A stretch of 64,000 nucleotides of DNA, taken from Brachyspira murdochii (lineage in GTDB: Bacteria; Spirochaetota; JAAYUW01). How positions within the stretch are numbered: position 1 is the stretch's first letter; each line of letters starts with the position of its first letter. A model generated the notes under the pieces. That model made no database searches. It worked only from the letters and a program-made list of their open reading frames with translations, and was not told the origin of the DNA. Location of the stretch: the NCBI GenBank assembly GCA_020722965.1, contig DYJT01000005.1, positions 40,303-104,302 of the forward strand, read 5' to 3'. The position numbers were made by a program, and so were the translations under genes. Below, piece after piece: positions 49,616 to 59,715 of the stretch.

Positions 49616-50959
49616 TTAAAAGCTTATCGAAGTAGAAATTGTTAAGCTAAATTTTTCTGCTCCATATATTGTAAATTCCCTATTTTCCTCCCCACCAACA
49701 TAGGCTATGGAATAACTAAATGGAAGTATATTCGGTAAGCTAAAAGAATGAGATAAAATTGCACGATAGGTATAATCTGTGAAATTCATTATAAATGTAA
49801 ATGTTAAAGACATATATGAATTTATAAAATTGCTTTTATTTAGCCTCAAAAAACCATAGAACTTACCATTATATAAAAATCCACTTTTTTGAGATAATAC
49901 TGCAAGATAGTAAATATTTTCGGATTTTATCGTATCATCTAATTCATATCCGTCTGAATTATAGAAAAAATCAAGTTCAAGAAAGTAGTCTTTCTTATCT
50001 CCAAATATCTTTGAAAGCCCTATTGTAAAAGAAAAAACTGGCTCATCTGTATATGAGAAAGTTGGCTTTAAAGTTTGTCCATCTAAGGTATAATCTACAA
50101 CTTTTTCAAAATAACCACTGGCTGAAAAAGCGGCTTCCCCCGATATTCCAAACCCCAGTAAATATCCTGAAAAATCAAAACCAAACTTCGCATGCTGGTC
50201 TTTTGTTAAATAGGTTGTAAAAGCTATTTCAAAATCCTTTATAGTATAGTCTGCTCTAATTCCCAATGAAGTTGCACTTAAAAAATCTGTAATCTGGTGC
50301 TGGTTTGTAGGGGCAGTGTTGTAAAAATCAAAAAAGACGAAAAGGTTAAATTTTTTTATTGGAAGGTGAATCCTAACTCCATTTTTACCCTCTCTTGAAT
50401 CAAGTGATTCTAATGGATTATATTTATTAAGATTAATAAAATCAGAAGGATTCCAGACAGTAGCAGCCCCCCAATGGATTACCTGCTTCCCAACTCTTAT
50501 AAAAAGAATATTATTTATTGAAATATCAAAAAATATTTCGAGTAGATCAAATGAATCATTTAAATCTGCTATTGAATATTGATTGTTTTGATCTAAGTCG
50601 ATTGTAGTATCGGAAAATAGTGCAAGACTATGAGAAAAGCTTTCAGAAACGAAAAATTTTGCATATGGGTCATATACTATGGATAAAAAACCGATACCAC
50701 TAATAGACCAAACATTATAATATGTATCAAATTCCAATGGAAAATCAAATACAGAAGAAAATTGAAGTGTCCCACCGAATAAAACCTGTAGTTGTGAACT
50801 ATTTTGTATACCTTGCGTAACAGTCTGATCAAAAGTGCCCTCATCAAAAACACTATCATCATCACTTTCTTGCGCGGATAAGGGTATTGAATTAACTAAA
50901 ATCAAAGAAAATAAAGTAATCAAAATTATAAATATATTGAGTTTATTATTAATTTTCAT
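49616..50959 (-). CDS. Putative outer-membrane beta-barrel protein
   Basis: Signal peptide (LFSLILVNSIPLSAQES), many alternating aromatic beta-strands, C-terminal FSLTISTSISF. Confidence 0.7.
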   Translation of the reverse strand: MKINNKLNIFIILITLFSLILVNSIPLSAQESDDDSVFDEGTFDQTVTQGIQNSSQLQVLFGGTLQFSSVFDFPLEFDTYYNVWSISGIGFLSIVYDPYAKFFVSESFSHSLALFSDTTIDLDQNNQYSIADLNDSFDLLEIFFDISINNILFIRVGKQVIHWGAATVWNPSDFINLNKYNPLESLDSREGKNGVRIHLPIKKFNLFVFFDFYNTAPTNQHQITDFLSATSLGIRADYTIKDFEIAFTTYLTKDQHAKFGFDFSGYLLGFGISGEAAFSASGYFEKVVDYTLDGQTLKPTFSYTDEPVFSFTIGLSKIFGDKKDYFLELDFFYNSDGYELDDTIKSENIYYLAVLSQKSGFLYNGKFYGFLRLNKSNFINSYMSLTFTFIMNFTDYTYRAILSHSFSLPNILPFSYSIAYVGGEENREFTIYGAEKFSLTISTSISF

Positions 50960-50971
50960 TTTTTATCCCAA

Positions 50972-51007
50972 AATTATTTTATTCTTAATATAATTATTTT
51001 ATTCTTA
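50972..51007. repeat. 16-bp direct repeat, 20-bp period
   Basis: AATTATTTTATTCTTA at 50972-50987 and 50992-51007. Confidence 0.9.
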
Positions 51008-51017
51008 TTCTATAACT

Positions 51018-51797
51018 TTATTGTTTAGACTGTTGCTCTAAAAATGCCTTTGTAAATACATAATCTGGTATTGGGGCAAAAGATAGGGTTGATTCGTCTA
51101 CTGTAACCCATGTTCTACTACCCTCTATCTTATTTTCCGTCATAAATTTGGTTAAAAACATCTTCCCCCCCTTGATAGGAAGATATTTAACATAATAACT
51201 AACCTGCATCAGTGTTCCTGAGAGGGAAAATGCCTCCTGTTTTAATGTAAGATAATCTGAAGTGCGGATGTACAATTTTTGAATGGGGTATGAGACATCA
51301 TTCTGTTTTGCCCTGAGTTCTATGACATAACAATCTGTTTTATTAACTACTGCATTTGCAAGTTTTTTGACATAGTATAACTCAAGAGTTTTTTTCTTTT
51401 CAAAATCCTCTGCTTTTGCATCTGTAGAACCAACATTTTCCTTTCTATTTTTATGAATAAACTCTCTTGTCGATGGCATATACATATAAAGATTATCTTC
51501 TAATCTAAGATAACCCTTGCCTTTTTCGCTTTCTGGTTCAAGAAATATTATCACAAATGCATTATCCTTATCTCGTTTATAATATCTTGCCTTATAAATT
51601 TTATCTGGTTCACCTTTTTTTTGTTGTAAAAAAAGTATTGTAGCAGTAACATCTGTATTTTCTATATTTGTGACGCTTTCCATCTTTTGAATAATGTCTT
51701 GTGCCTCTTTGTCGTTTTGATCCTGAAGGTTAGAAGCTAAAAAGATTAAAGAAAAAAATAGTATAAATAAAATAGTTAAAGTTAATTTATTTTTCAT
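51018..51797 (-). CDS. LolA-like outer-membrane lipoprotein-sorting protein
   Basis: ARYYKRDKDNAFVIIFLEPESEKGKGYLRLEDNLYMYMPSTREFIHKNR and QKLYIRTSDYLTLKQEAFSLSGTLMQVSYY. Start trimmed to MKNKLTLTI. Confidence 0.75.
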   Translation of the reverse strand: MKNKLTLTILFILFFSLIFLASNLQDQNDKEAQDIIQKMESVTNIENTDVTATILFLQQKKGEPDKIYKARYYKRDKDNAFVIIFLEPESEKGKGYLRLEDNLYMYMPSTREFIHKNRKENVGSTDAKAEDFEKKKTLELYYVKKLANAVVNKTDCYVIELRAKQNDVSYPIQKLYIRTSDYLTLKQEAFSLSGTLMQVSYYVKYLPIKGGKMFLTKFMTENKIEGSRTWVTVDESTLSFAPIPDYVFTKAFLEQQSKQ

Positions 51798-51845
51798 CGA
51801 ATTCCTCCATTTTTTCAAATTTTATAGTTTGAATTTTTTTATTTT

Positions 51846-53186
51846 TTAATGTACAGCATTTAATGCATCAATAGGCTTAATCTTACCAGCATATCTAGAT
51901 GGTAAATATGAAAATATAAATGAAAAAATAGATAAAGAAATAATAATGGTAATTATATCTAGTATTTTAGGAACTAAAACAAGACGACCATTATCAAAAA
52001 GAAAACTGATATTAACAGGTACATTAAAAGAGAGTATTTTACCAAAGAGAACTATTAAAAAAATTGAGATTAATATACCTATGATACTGAATAAAATTGC
52101 AAGAAAAATATTTTCATAGACATAAAGAAGAACAATCTTTTTAGAAGACATTCCAATTGTTCTCATAGTACCAATTTCTCTCATCTGATCGTTTATTGTC
52201 ATCCTGATGTTGACATATAAAGAAATCGCAATAATTGCAAGCATTACAAGTGCCACTATATAGGCAAAGGTTCTGACACTATCTATCATCTGATTTAAAG
52301 TCGATAAAATCTCTTCAAGAGTAAAGATAGTATAATGACATTTAAGAATCTCACTTTCCTTAAAAAGCTTATTAGATTTCTGATTTGAGCCAAACCTGAA
52401 ACCACCTTCTTCTCTTTTAATAGTTGGTTTTTCTACAAGACAGGTAGGTTCTTTAGAAAGTTCCTTTATTAAAAGTGCTCTTTTTGCATCTGCTTTTTCT
52501 ATCGACTTTGTAAAGATAAGAAGAGATGATGCGGTATTTTCAGGATATAACATAATGTTTTTTAAATAATCAAAATTAGCATATATCATGTTCTGTGAAA
52601 AAGGGTTGGTATTTTTATATATCCCTTTTATTATAAATGTTGCTGTATTATATGCACCATATATGGTTTTTGTAGAGACTAAAAATTCATCATCTATCGA
52701 AAATTCAAAATAACTTGCCAGGTCTTCTGGTATCATTACTGCATTTTGCTCTTTTTCAAAATCTTCAAAACTTCCTTGAATAATTTTTAGTTGAGATTTT
52801 AAAGATTCTTTTTCTCTACCTATTTGCACTCCAGTTATTGAAGAAGATTTTGTAAAACCCTTATTGTAGATTCTACTGAACATAGAAATTCTGGGGAAAA
52901 TTTCTACCCTTTCATCAAGAGTATTCTTTATGGCTTGTTCAATCCTTGTATAATCATAAATAACATCCAAAACTTTACCATTTTCCTTATATTGTCCAAA
53001 TACATTTAGGTGCCCTACAAATGATTTTGAAAGATTATTTCCAAAGTTGATTACAACTCCATTTGTAAAGGCGAGAAGAAGCATCAATATTATCGTAACT
53101 ATAGTATAGGTAATCCCAAGAGAAAATGTTCTTTTTTTATCCCTGAATATATTCCTGAATGCTATTTGAGGTATTACTGTATTCAT
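51846..53186 (-). CDS. FtsX/MacB-type ABC transporter permease
   Basis: N-terminal TM, periplasmic domain, three C-terminal TMs; NDQMREIGTMRTIGMSSKKIVLLYVYENIFLA. Confidence 0.88.
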   Translation of the reverse strand: MNTVIPQIAFRNIFRDKKRTFSLGITYTIVTIILMLLLAFTNGVVINFGNNLSKSFVGHLNVFGQYKENGKVLDVIYDYTRIEQAIKNTLDERVEIFPRISMFSRIYNKGFTKSSSITGVQIGREKESLKSQLKIIQGSFEDFEKEQNAVMIPEDLASYFEFSIDDEFLVSTKTIYGAYNTATFIIKGIYKNTNPFSQNMIYANFDYLKNIMLYPENTASSLLIFTKSIEKADAKRALLIKELSKEPTCLVEKPTIKREEGGFRFGSNQKSNKLFKESEILKCHYTIFTLEEILSTLNQMIDSVRTFAYIVALVMLAIIAISLYVNIRMTINDQMREIGTMRTIGMSSKKIVLLYVYENIFLAILFSIIGILISIFLIVLFGKILSFNVPVNISFLFDNGRLVLVPKILDIITIIISLSIFSFIFSYLPSRYAGKIKPIDALNAVH

Positions 53187-53217
53187 ATTTTACTCCAATT
53201 TTAAAGCTAATTTAAAG

Positions 53218-54660
53218 CTAAACTTTCTCAGACATAGCCTTAACTGGTGCAATAGCCGTTGCCAGTTTGATAGGATACCAGGTCGCAAGTATCGATATTA
53301 TTAATATAAGCAGAAATCCCATTACAATCGATGAAAATGAAAAGATAAAATATAATCTACCACCACCAAACAAAACCTCTGCAATCATCTTAGGTATGAC
53401 AAGTCCTTTTTGCTGAAAATATAGGACAAATGGCAGGCTTGTTATTACACCGGCTAAAAAACCGGTAAGGTTAACCATCAAAGATTCAGAAATAAACATC
53501 TTTCTAATAAATGATTTACTCGCTCCAATTGCACGCATAGTTCCAATCTCGAAATATCTTTCATTAACATTTATTATCAGAGTGTTCATTATGATTATTC
53601 CAACGATTATAAAGATAAGGGTCGTGGTTATTACTATAAAGATTTTCATAGCCTGTGAAATTTGATCAAGTCCACCAGAGGCTTCATTGTAAGGTACTAC
53701 TTTATAAGAATACTCTTTACTATATTTTTCGAAATGTTTTAATGCATCATCAAGCTTTATTCCTTCTTTTAATTTCACGGCAATCATCGTGTATCCGCTT
53801 AATTTCTGCTCACTTAAATTTTCAAATTTGATCTCTTTAGTAAAATCAACATTGGCAGATTCAAATATATCTTCTTCTGTCTCACTATTTAAGGCTTTAT
53901 CAAGATTAGATGAAGCATTTACAATCTCGAAACCGACAAAATTATATAGATTAGAATAGGTTTTCATGTCTATAAAACAGGTTCTACTTAGTACCCTTTT
54001 AAAAGCCTTATACTCGAAAATACCGACTATTGGTACCTTGATCGCATTAATACTACCATTTTGAGTAAAAGAAAGTATTGTTATCAGATCCCCAACCTTT
54101 AATTCTTTTTGATATCTCTTTTTATATCTTTCATATAGATCTTTTTCTAAAAGTAATCCACTTTCAAAGTAGTTGGTATCTTCTTCTTTCAAACCGAAAA
54201 AACTACCTTCAAGTATATTTACATTTTTAAAAACCTTTTGATACCGAAGAGGATCAATCGCATTAAATATTAAAAAAATTTCCTGTTCCTCTTCTTCGTT
54301 AACCTTTACTTTCAAATCCTCACCTACCTCTATGGTCGCTAAATTTTGAGTAAATGGGACAAAATCTCTTACAAAATCATCTTCTCTTAAAAATTTCTCA
54401 ATCTTATCAATATCAGATATATTTTGTAAGGGAGAAATAAAAGAAAAGGGGGATGGTTTATCTTTAGATCTATCCGAATATATTATCAAATCACCAGTAA
54501 AGTTGTCTATAATCGCCTTTTTGGACCAATAGCTTGCCGCATCTACAAAAGACTGGCCAAAAACAATAAGAATTGTCCCAAAAAATACAAGAAAACAGAT
54601 CGCTATCATCTTCCCTTTATGTCTTAAAATCGATCTATAGGCTATTTTTAAAAATTCCAT
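53218..54660 (-). CDS. FtsX/MacB-type ABC transporter permease
   Basis: NERYFEIGTMRAIGASKSFIRKMFISESLMVNLTGFLAG; same topology as its neighbour. Confidence 0.88.
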   Translation of the reverse strand: MEFLKIAYRSILRHKGKMIAICFLVFFGTILIVFGQSFVDAASYWSKKAIIDNFTGDLIIYSDRSKDKPSPFSFISPLQNISDIDKIEKFLREDDFVRDFVPFTQNLATIEVGEDLKVKVNEEEEQEIFLIFNAIDPLRYQKVFKNVNILEGSFFGLKEEDTNYFESGLLLEKDLYERYKKRYQKELKVGDLITILSFTQNGSINAIKVPIVGIFEYKAFKRVLSRTCFIDMKTYSNLYNFVGFEIVNASSNLDKALNSETEEDIFESANVDFTKEIKFENLSEQKLSGYTMIAVKLKEGIKLDDALKHFEKYSKEYSYKVVPYNEASGGLDQISQAMKIFIVITTTLIFIIVGIIIMNTLIINVNERYFEIGTMRAIGASKSFIRKMFISESLMVNLTGFLAGVITSLPFVLYFQQKGLVIPKMIAEVLFGGGRLYFIFSFSSIVMGFLLILIISILATWYPIKLATAIAPVKAMSEKV

Positions 54661-54707
54661 AATTTTTCCTTGAATTACTTAATATTATACTTAATTTTAG
54701 GTAAAAT

Positions 54708-55385
54708 TTAATCATTTACTATTTTCCCGTCATGAAGCCTGATGACCCTTTGAGCGTGTTTCATTATGTCGGGATCGTGTGTCGAAAAGATAAAGGTCGT
54801 CTGTTCTCTTTTGTTTATCTCTTTCATAAGAGAAATTATCCTGTCTCCTGTTTCAGAATCAAGGTTTGCGGTTGGTTCATCTGCTAAAACTATTACCGGT
54901 TTTGTAACAAGAGCCCTTGCAATGGCAACCCTTTGCCTTTGGCCACCAGAAAGCTCCGATGGTTTGTTCTTTATCCTATCTTCTAAACCAACCTCTTTTA
55001 TAAAATGCATTACCCTTTGCATTCTTTCCTTTTTCGAGACATTTTTTTGAAGTAAAAGAGGAAATTCTATATTTTCATATACATTTAGTACAGGGATTAG
55101 ATTGAATGATTGAAATATGAAACCAAGTTTGTTTAATCTATAATTTGTTAAATTTTTATCGTTGAATTTAATAACATCCTCATTATCTATTAAAACAGTA
55201 CCTTCTGTAGGCTTATCTATACAGCCTATGAGATTTAAAATAGTTGTCTTTCCTGAACCAGATGGACCTGCTATACAGACAAATTCACCTTTGTTTATAG
55301 CAAGATCTATTCCTCTTAATGCATGAACCTCTGTTTTATCGAGCATATAAATCTTTTTTATAGAATTTAGTTCAACAACATTCAT
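54708..55385 (-). CDS. LolD/MacB-type ABC transporter ATPase
   Basis: GPSGSGKTTILNLIG (Walker A), LSGGQRQRVAIARAL, VIVLADEPTANLDS. Start trimmed to MNVVELNSIKK. Confidence 0.95.
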   Translation of the reverse strand: MNVVELNSIKKIYMLDKTEVHALRGIDLAINKGEFVCIAGPSGSGKTTILNLIGCIDKPTEGTVLIDNEDVIKFNDKNLTNYRLNKLGFIFQSFNLIPVLNVYENIEFPLLLQKNVSKKERMQRVMHFIKEVGLEDRIKNKPSELSGGQRQRVAIARALVTKPVIVLADEPTANLDSETGDRIISLMKEINKREQTTFIFSTHDPDIMKHAQRVIRLHDGKIVND

Positions 55386-55526
55386 AGTCACTCCTTCTAT
55401 AATAATAATGTAATTATAAAACATAGCCAAAGTCAATATAAAAATTTATTCAAAAGACACATAGAAAAATATTGCATTTTTATTTAATTAATCTATAAAA
55501 TTTATATACAAAAAAGGAGATAAATA

Positions 55527-56048
55527 ATGAAAAAGTTATTTCTTGCTTTAATTGTTTTATTTTTATTTTCGATCCCGGTCTTAGCTCAAGACTCTAAAAA
55601 TCCTGCTTCATACTTTCAATCATATCTTGAAAATGGCGAGCTTTCAATTTATGCATCTATTGGTTTTTGGTGGGGATTATGTGCAAGTGTTGGTGCTGAA
55701 ATTGTTTTAGGACAGTGGAATATCGCCGATATTTTGCCTATAGATTTTTCTGTTGGTGTTAGAGCATTATATGAGGGATGGTCCGCTCTGACAATTAACT
55801 ATTATTATGCTGGTGCTGCCCCAATGTTTATTCTCCATCTTGGTGTCGTTGGAAATTTAGACTTCTATGAAGGAATTGGTTTAGGTTTTTACTTTTCAAA
55901 CTCTAGTTATTTAAGCGGTTTTGGAATTGGTTTTGCAGCCGTTTCTGGTGCTGCATGGTATCTATCTTCAAACCTCGCTTTAATCCTTGAGTATGCTTAT
56001 GTTGGGTATGTTAGTACATGGGGTGTTGGTATATCTTTGAAAATTTAA
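55527..56048 (+). CDS. Small putative outer-membrane barrel protein
   Basis: Signal peptide (LFLFSIPVLAQDS), Gly/aromatic alternating strands; RBS AGGAG upstream. Confidence 0.65.
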   Translation: MKKLFLALIVLFLFSIPVLAQDSKNPASYFQSYLENGELSIYASIGFWWGLCASVGAEIVLGQWNIADILPIDFSVGVRALYEGWSALTINYYYAGAAPMFILHLGVVGNLDFYEGIGLGFYFSNSSYLSGFGIGFAAVSGAAWYLSSNLALILEYAYVGYVSTWGVGISLKI

Positions 56049-56093
56049 TTACTAAGATGAATCTTTCTTAAAAAATAAACAATTGTTTTATAA

Positions 56094-56150
56094 AAAAGTG
56101 GGTTTTTTATCATTTTATCTTTATCCTTATATACCCACTTTTATTTTTTA
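56094..56150 (+). terminator. Probable intrinsic terminator
   Basis: Inverted repeat AAAAGTGGGT (56094-56103) / ACCCACTTTT (56133-56142) followed by a T-rich tract; the loop is long. Confidence 0.6.
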
Positions 56151-56193
56151 AATATTTTATTAAATTAACTAATAATAAGGTATTTGTTAAAAG

Positions 56194-56718
56194 ATGAAAC
56201 AAAAAACTACTATTTTGATAATCTTACTTTTTTTAATTATTATTTTATATAGTAACAATTTATATGCACAGCAAACAAATGACAAATCATGGACTAAATC
56301 CTACATCGATAACTCACCTTTTATTTTCTCGATTTCAGCAAGCTTAATCTTCTCTTTTACCGGTATGATCGAAATTAATCTTGGGAAATTTTATTTTGGT
56401 CAAATACCTTTAAATTATTGTTTTGGTTTTATAACACCATTATTTATTCAAGTAAATTCTTTAAGTCTTGCCTTATCTCCATTTTTATCAATTCATCTTG
56501 GTTTAAGCTCTTTACCTATTGAATTTATCGAGGCAATAGGCTTTGGGTTGAATTTCGGAATCTCTAATGACATAAAACCTAATATGGGATTTACCGCTTT
56601 ATTCCAGATAAATTACTATCTTGCCAGTAATAATGGGATTTTTATGCAAATTTCTACGATTTCTGGCCTGCTCAACTACGGATTTGGTATTTTTTTCAAT
56701 TCGAAAGGAGGTAAATAG
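56194..56718 (+). CDS. Small putative outer-membrane barrel protein, paralog of 55527..56048
   Basis: Signal peptide, 174 aa, same order of strands (LSIHLGL.../...EAIGFGLNF...) as its neighbour. Confidence 0.6.
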   Translation: MKQKTTILIILLFLIIILYSNNLYAQQTNDKSWTKSYIDNSPFIFSISASLIFSFTGMIEINLGKFYFGQIPLNYCFGFITPLFIQVNSLSLALSPFLSIHLGLSSLPIEFIEAIGFGLNFGISNDIKPNMGFTALFQINYYLASNNGIFMQISTISGLLNYGFGIFFNSKGGK

Positions 56719-58097
56719 TGAATTTTAAAAAGCAGAAAATCTTTATTTTTCTTTCTATTATAGTTTTTTTAGTTTTTCTATTTATTGCTCAAGATTATTC
56801 TCATCTATTAAAATACGAGACCTTTACTCTGGATAATGGGCTAACAGTCTATTTAGTTCAAAAAAACGAGACGCCTTTGATTTCTGTTTGGCTTTCATGT
56901 AAAACTGGAGCATATACGGAAACTCCAGAAACAAACGGGATGACACATTTATTTGAACATATGTATTTCAAGGCAAATAAGAACATGAAATCTGCCGAAG
57001 AATATTTTAGTACCATTAACAAATTTGGTATTCTATATAATGGCTACACTTCGGTAGAATATGTTTATTATTATTATATTTTACCCAAATTCTACATCGA
57101 ATCTGCTTTAAAGTTTATGCATGATTCTATTGTTCTTACCGGACTTAATCCCGATGAACTCGAAAAAGAAAAAGAGGTAATTGAAGAGGAATACAATCTA
57201 AGAAATTCTGACCCTGAATATTATCTTTTAAATAAAATTATGCCACAAGCTTTATATGGTGATCAATTTTACAGATTTGATGTAATTGGAGATATGTCAG
57301 TTGTTAAATCAGCAACTATTGAACAACTTAAAAATATTAAAGAAAATTTCTTCACTCCAAAAAATTCTGCTTTATTTATAGTTGGTGATTTTGAATCTGA
57401 AAATGCTAAGAAACTTGTAACAGAAATTTTTAATGATTGGGAAGGAAAAGAACCGCCACAACTTAATATACAGCCAGTTAAAGATTTAACCTCAAACATT
57501 ATTAAATTCAATTATATGCAAAATCCATATTATGCTAAAATATTTATAATGATGAATGGACCCGGGACAAATAATAAAGATGAAGAAAGGCTGGGATATG
57601 CTGCAGATGTTTTATTTGGAAGCATTTCAATTGAGAATCACCCTTTCGAAAAAGCATTAAGACCATATGCCTATGACTGGGATTTTTATTATCAAACAAG
57701 TATTTATGATGGTCCAATCTATTTCTCCGCTATAGTTCCTGTCAATCAGGTTGGAAATGTTTATAAAATTTTTAAAGATAATTTTAATAAACTTGTAAAT
57801 AATCAATCCTATTGGGACAATCAATTTATTGAAACTGCAAGGCAATCTTATGCAATTAATCAGATTAACTTAAATAAAACAAGAGATATAGAAAAAGTCG
57901 GATCATTTTGCTCAAGAACATGGGCATCTAATTTTTTCCCAAAGATCCTAGACCTTTACCAGCAATATAATTCTGTAACTTCTAGCGATATAAAAGAATT
58001 TATTCAAAAATATCTTTTAAATAAGTTCTGGGTTGTCGGAGTACTTATCAATAAAACTAAAGCAGATACTTATCAATATTCAAAAACATTGAAATAA
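56718..58097 (+). CDS. M16 family zinc metallopeptidase, membrane-anchored or exported
   Basis: GMTHLFEHMYFKANKN (HxxEH), downstream EEEYNLRNSDPEYYLL; GTG start with AGGAGG inside the upstream gene end. Confidence 0.9.
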   Translation: MNFKKQKIFIFLSIIVFLVFLFIAQDYSHLLKYETFTLDNGLTVYLVQKNETPLISVWLSCKTGAYTETPETNGMTHLFEHMYFKANKNMKSAEEYFSTINKFGILYNGYTSVEYVYYYYILPKFYIESALKFMHDSIVLTGLNPDELEKEKEVIEEEYNLRNSDPEYYLLNKIMPQALYGDQFYRFDVIGDMSVVKSATIEQLKNIKENFFTPKNSALFIVGDFESENAKKLVTEIFNDWEGKEPPQLNIQPVKDLTSNIIKFNYMQNPYYAKIFIMMNGPGTNNKDEERLGYAADVLFGSISIENHPFEKALRPYAYDWDFYYQTSIYDGPIYFSAIVPVNQVGNVYKIFKDNFNKLVNNQSYWDNQFIETARQSYAINQINLNKTRDIEKVGSFCSRTWASNFFPKILDLYQQYNSVTSSDIKEFIQKYLLNKFWVVGVLINKTKADTYQYSKTLK

Positions 58098-58119
58098 AAA
58101 TTTTATCTTAGCTTAATTT

Positions 58120-59595
58120 TTGGAGAAAAAGATGAAAAATAGAAAATTGATTTATTTTATAATATTAATTACTGTTTCCTTTCTTATACTTTCAAGTAAT
58201 GGTTGTGCAACAACCCCTACTAAACTTGATGAGAATTTTTATAATACAATCCAAAAGATTGGTACAGAAGTAGATTCAATCTATTTTTTCAAATTGCCTA
58301 ATGGGATCTCGGTATATCTTTATAATCAACCAAAAAATGAAACAGATTACGAATCATCAAAATTTTATAATAGTACATGGATAAGCTTTGTATTTGACAA
58401 TCTTGCTGTTTCAATGCAAAATCTACCCGCAGGAACTCAGTATGAGCTTGCAGATATTCTTTATTATATTCCCGGGAAAAAATATAATTCTGATGATTTT
58501 GATGAACTTTATAATAAAGGTTATATAGAGACTTTAAACTATCAGATGAATGAAGATCATTATACTATTACAATTGCAGGAAGTCCAACCCACTTTAATT
58601 CAATTTTAACAGATATACCTGCTGATATATTGAATAAAGACATCCCAAAAAATTTAGACTATAAAGAAATCGCCAAAGGCTATTCGGACTTTTTAAAGAA
58701 AAAGGCATATGATACCGAGTGGCTTGTATACCGTATGGCTGAGGAGAATGCATTTAAAAATACAGCTTATTCTCACCTTCTGGATTCTTCCTCATCATAC
58801 TCTTTGATTTCATCTGTCTCTGTATCTAAACTATATTCAAGGTTAATCCAACCAAAAAACCTTACCATAATCATTAAATCCGCTAAATTAAATCCACAAG
58901 CTGCAGCAAATATTATCTGGGAAAAATTTTCTTTTTTAAAAAATAACAATAATAGCGAAAAAGAATTTGATGTGAATTCTTTTTTCGCATTAAATAAAGA
59001 AAATCAGAATAAAAATAATTTTCATTATTTTACATCTAAAGATGTTAAAAACTCATTGATTGCCGGTTATTTTTCTGGTCCTTTATTAAATTCTGAAGAA
59101 TTCCCGGCATTTGTTGCCGCTTTGAATATCTTTAGTAAAAAACTTTTTATTAATGTAAGAATTAAAAACAATGGTGCTTATCAAATCGATGCTTTCCCTT
59201 ATTTTTTAAAACAATCATGGGGAAATATTCTATACAAGACTTCAGATATAACCTTATCTATGGAAAAGATAAGACAGACAATCTTAGATCTGAAAAAAGA
59301 TGGCATAACAGATGATGATTTATTAGGATTTAAAAATTTTACCTTTACGATATATTATCTTTATCAGTCTTACGGAAAAAGTAAATTTAATCTTTTTTAT
59401 AACTCCATTGTAACTTTCGAAGATAATTATGAAAAGTTCTATATAAAATATCTAGACACCTACCAGAATTTGACCAAGCAGGATGTTGAACTTTCCATAA
59501 AGAAATATTTTGATTGCTTTTACTGGGGTCTTGTTGTTCCAGATGAAAGTTTGGTTAATAATTTACCTAAGGACCTTTTCTTTTTTAATCCATAG
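58120..59595 (+). CDS. M16-like lipoprotein lacking the HxxEH motif
   Basis: Lipobox-like LSSNGC; PNGISVYLYNQP M16-like start; the equivalent of HxxEH reads QYELADILYYIPGK. Confidence 0.7.
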   Translation: MEKKMKNRKLIYFIILITVSFLILSSNGCATTPTKLDENFYNTIQKIGTEVDSIYFFKLPNGISVYLYNQPKNETDYESSKFYNSTWISFVFDNLAVSMQNLPAGTQYELADILYYIPGKKYNSDDFDELYNKGYIETLNYQMNEDHYTITIAGSPTHFNSILTDIPADILNKDIPKNLDYKEIAKGYSDFLKKKAYDTEWLVYRMAEENAFKNTAYSHLLDSSSSYSLISSVSVSKLYSRLIQPKNLTIIIKSAKLNPQAAANIIWEKFSFLKNNNNSEKEFDVNSFFALNKENQNKNNFHYFTSKDVKNSLIAGYFSGPLLNSEEFPAFVAALNIFSKKLFINVRIKNNGAYQIDAFPYFLKQSWGNILYKTSDITLSMEKIRQTILDLKKDGITDDDLLGFKNFTFTIYYLYQSYGKSKFNLFYNSIVTFEDNYEKFYIKYLDTYQNLTKQDVELSIKKYFDCFYWGLVVPDESLVNNLPKDLFFFNP

Positions 59596-59610
59596 CTTTT
59601 ATGATTTCAA

Positions 59611-59640
59611 CTTGTATTTGTTCGTATTTGCTTGTATTTG
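59611..59640. repeat. Three tandem 10-bp repeats
   Basis: CTTGTATTTG TTCGTATTTG CTTGTATTTG. Confidence 0.9.
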
Positions 59641-59715
59641 CTTTTTTGCTTTTATTCGTAAAACTATTTTTTTATTTAAGTTTTACTACAAAACTTTATA
59701 AGAGGTTAAGCTTTA

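Noticed and set aside
51795-51846. Hairpin TTCAAA-N8-TTTGAA between the permease and LolA-like genes as a terminator
   Set aside because: Short AT-only stem located just before an RBS; not strong enough to call.
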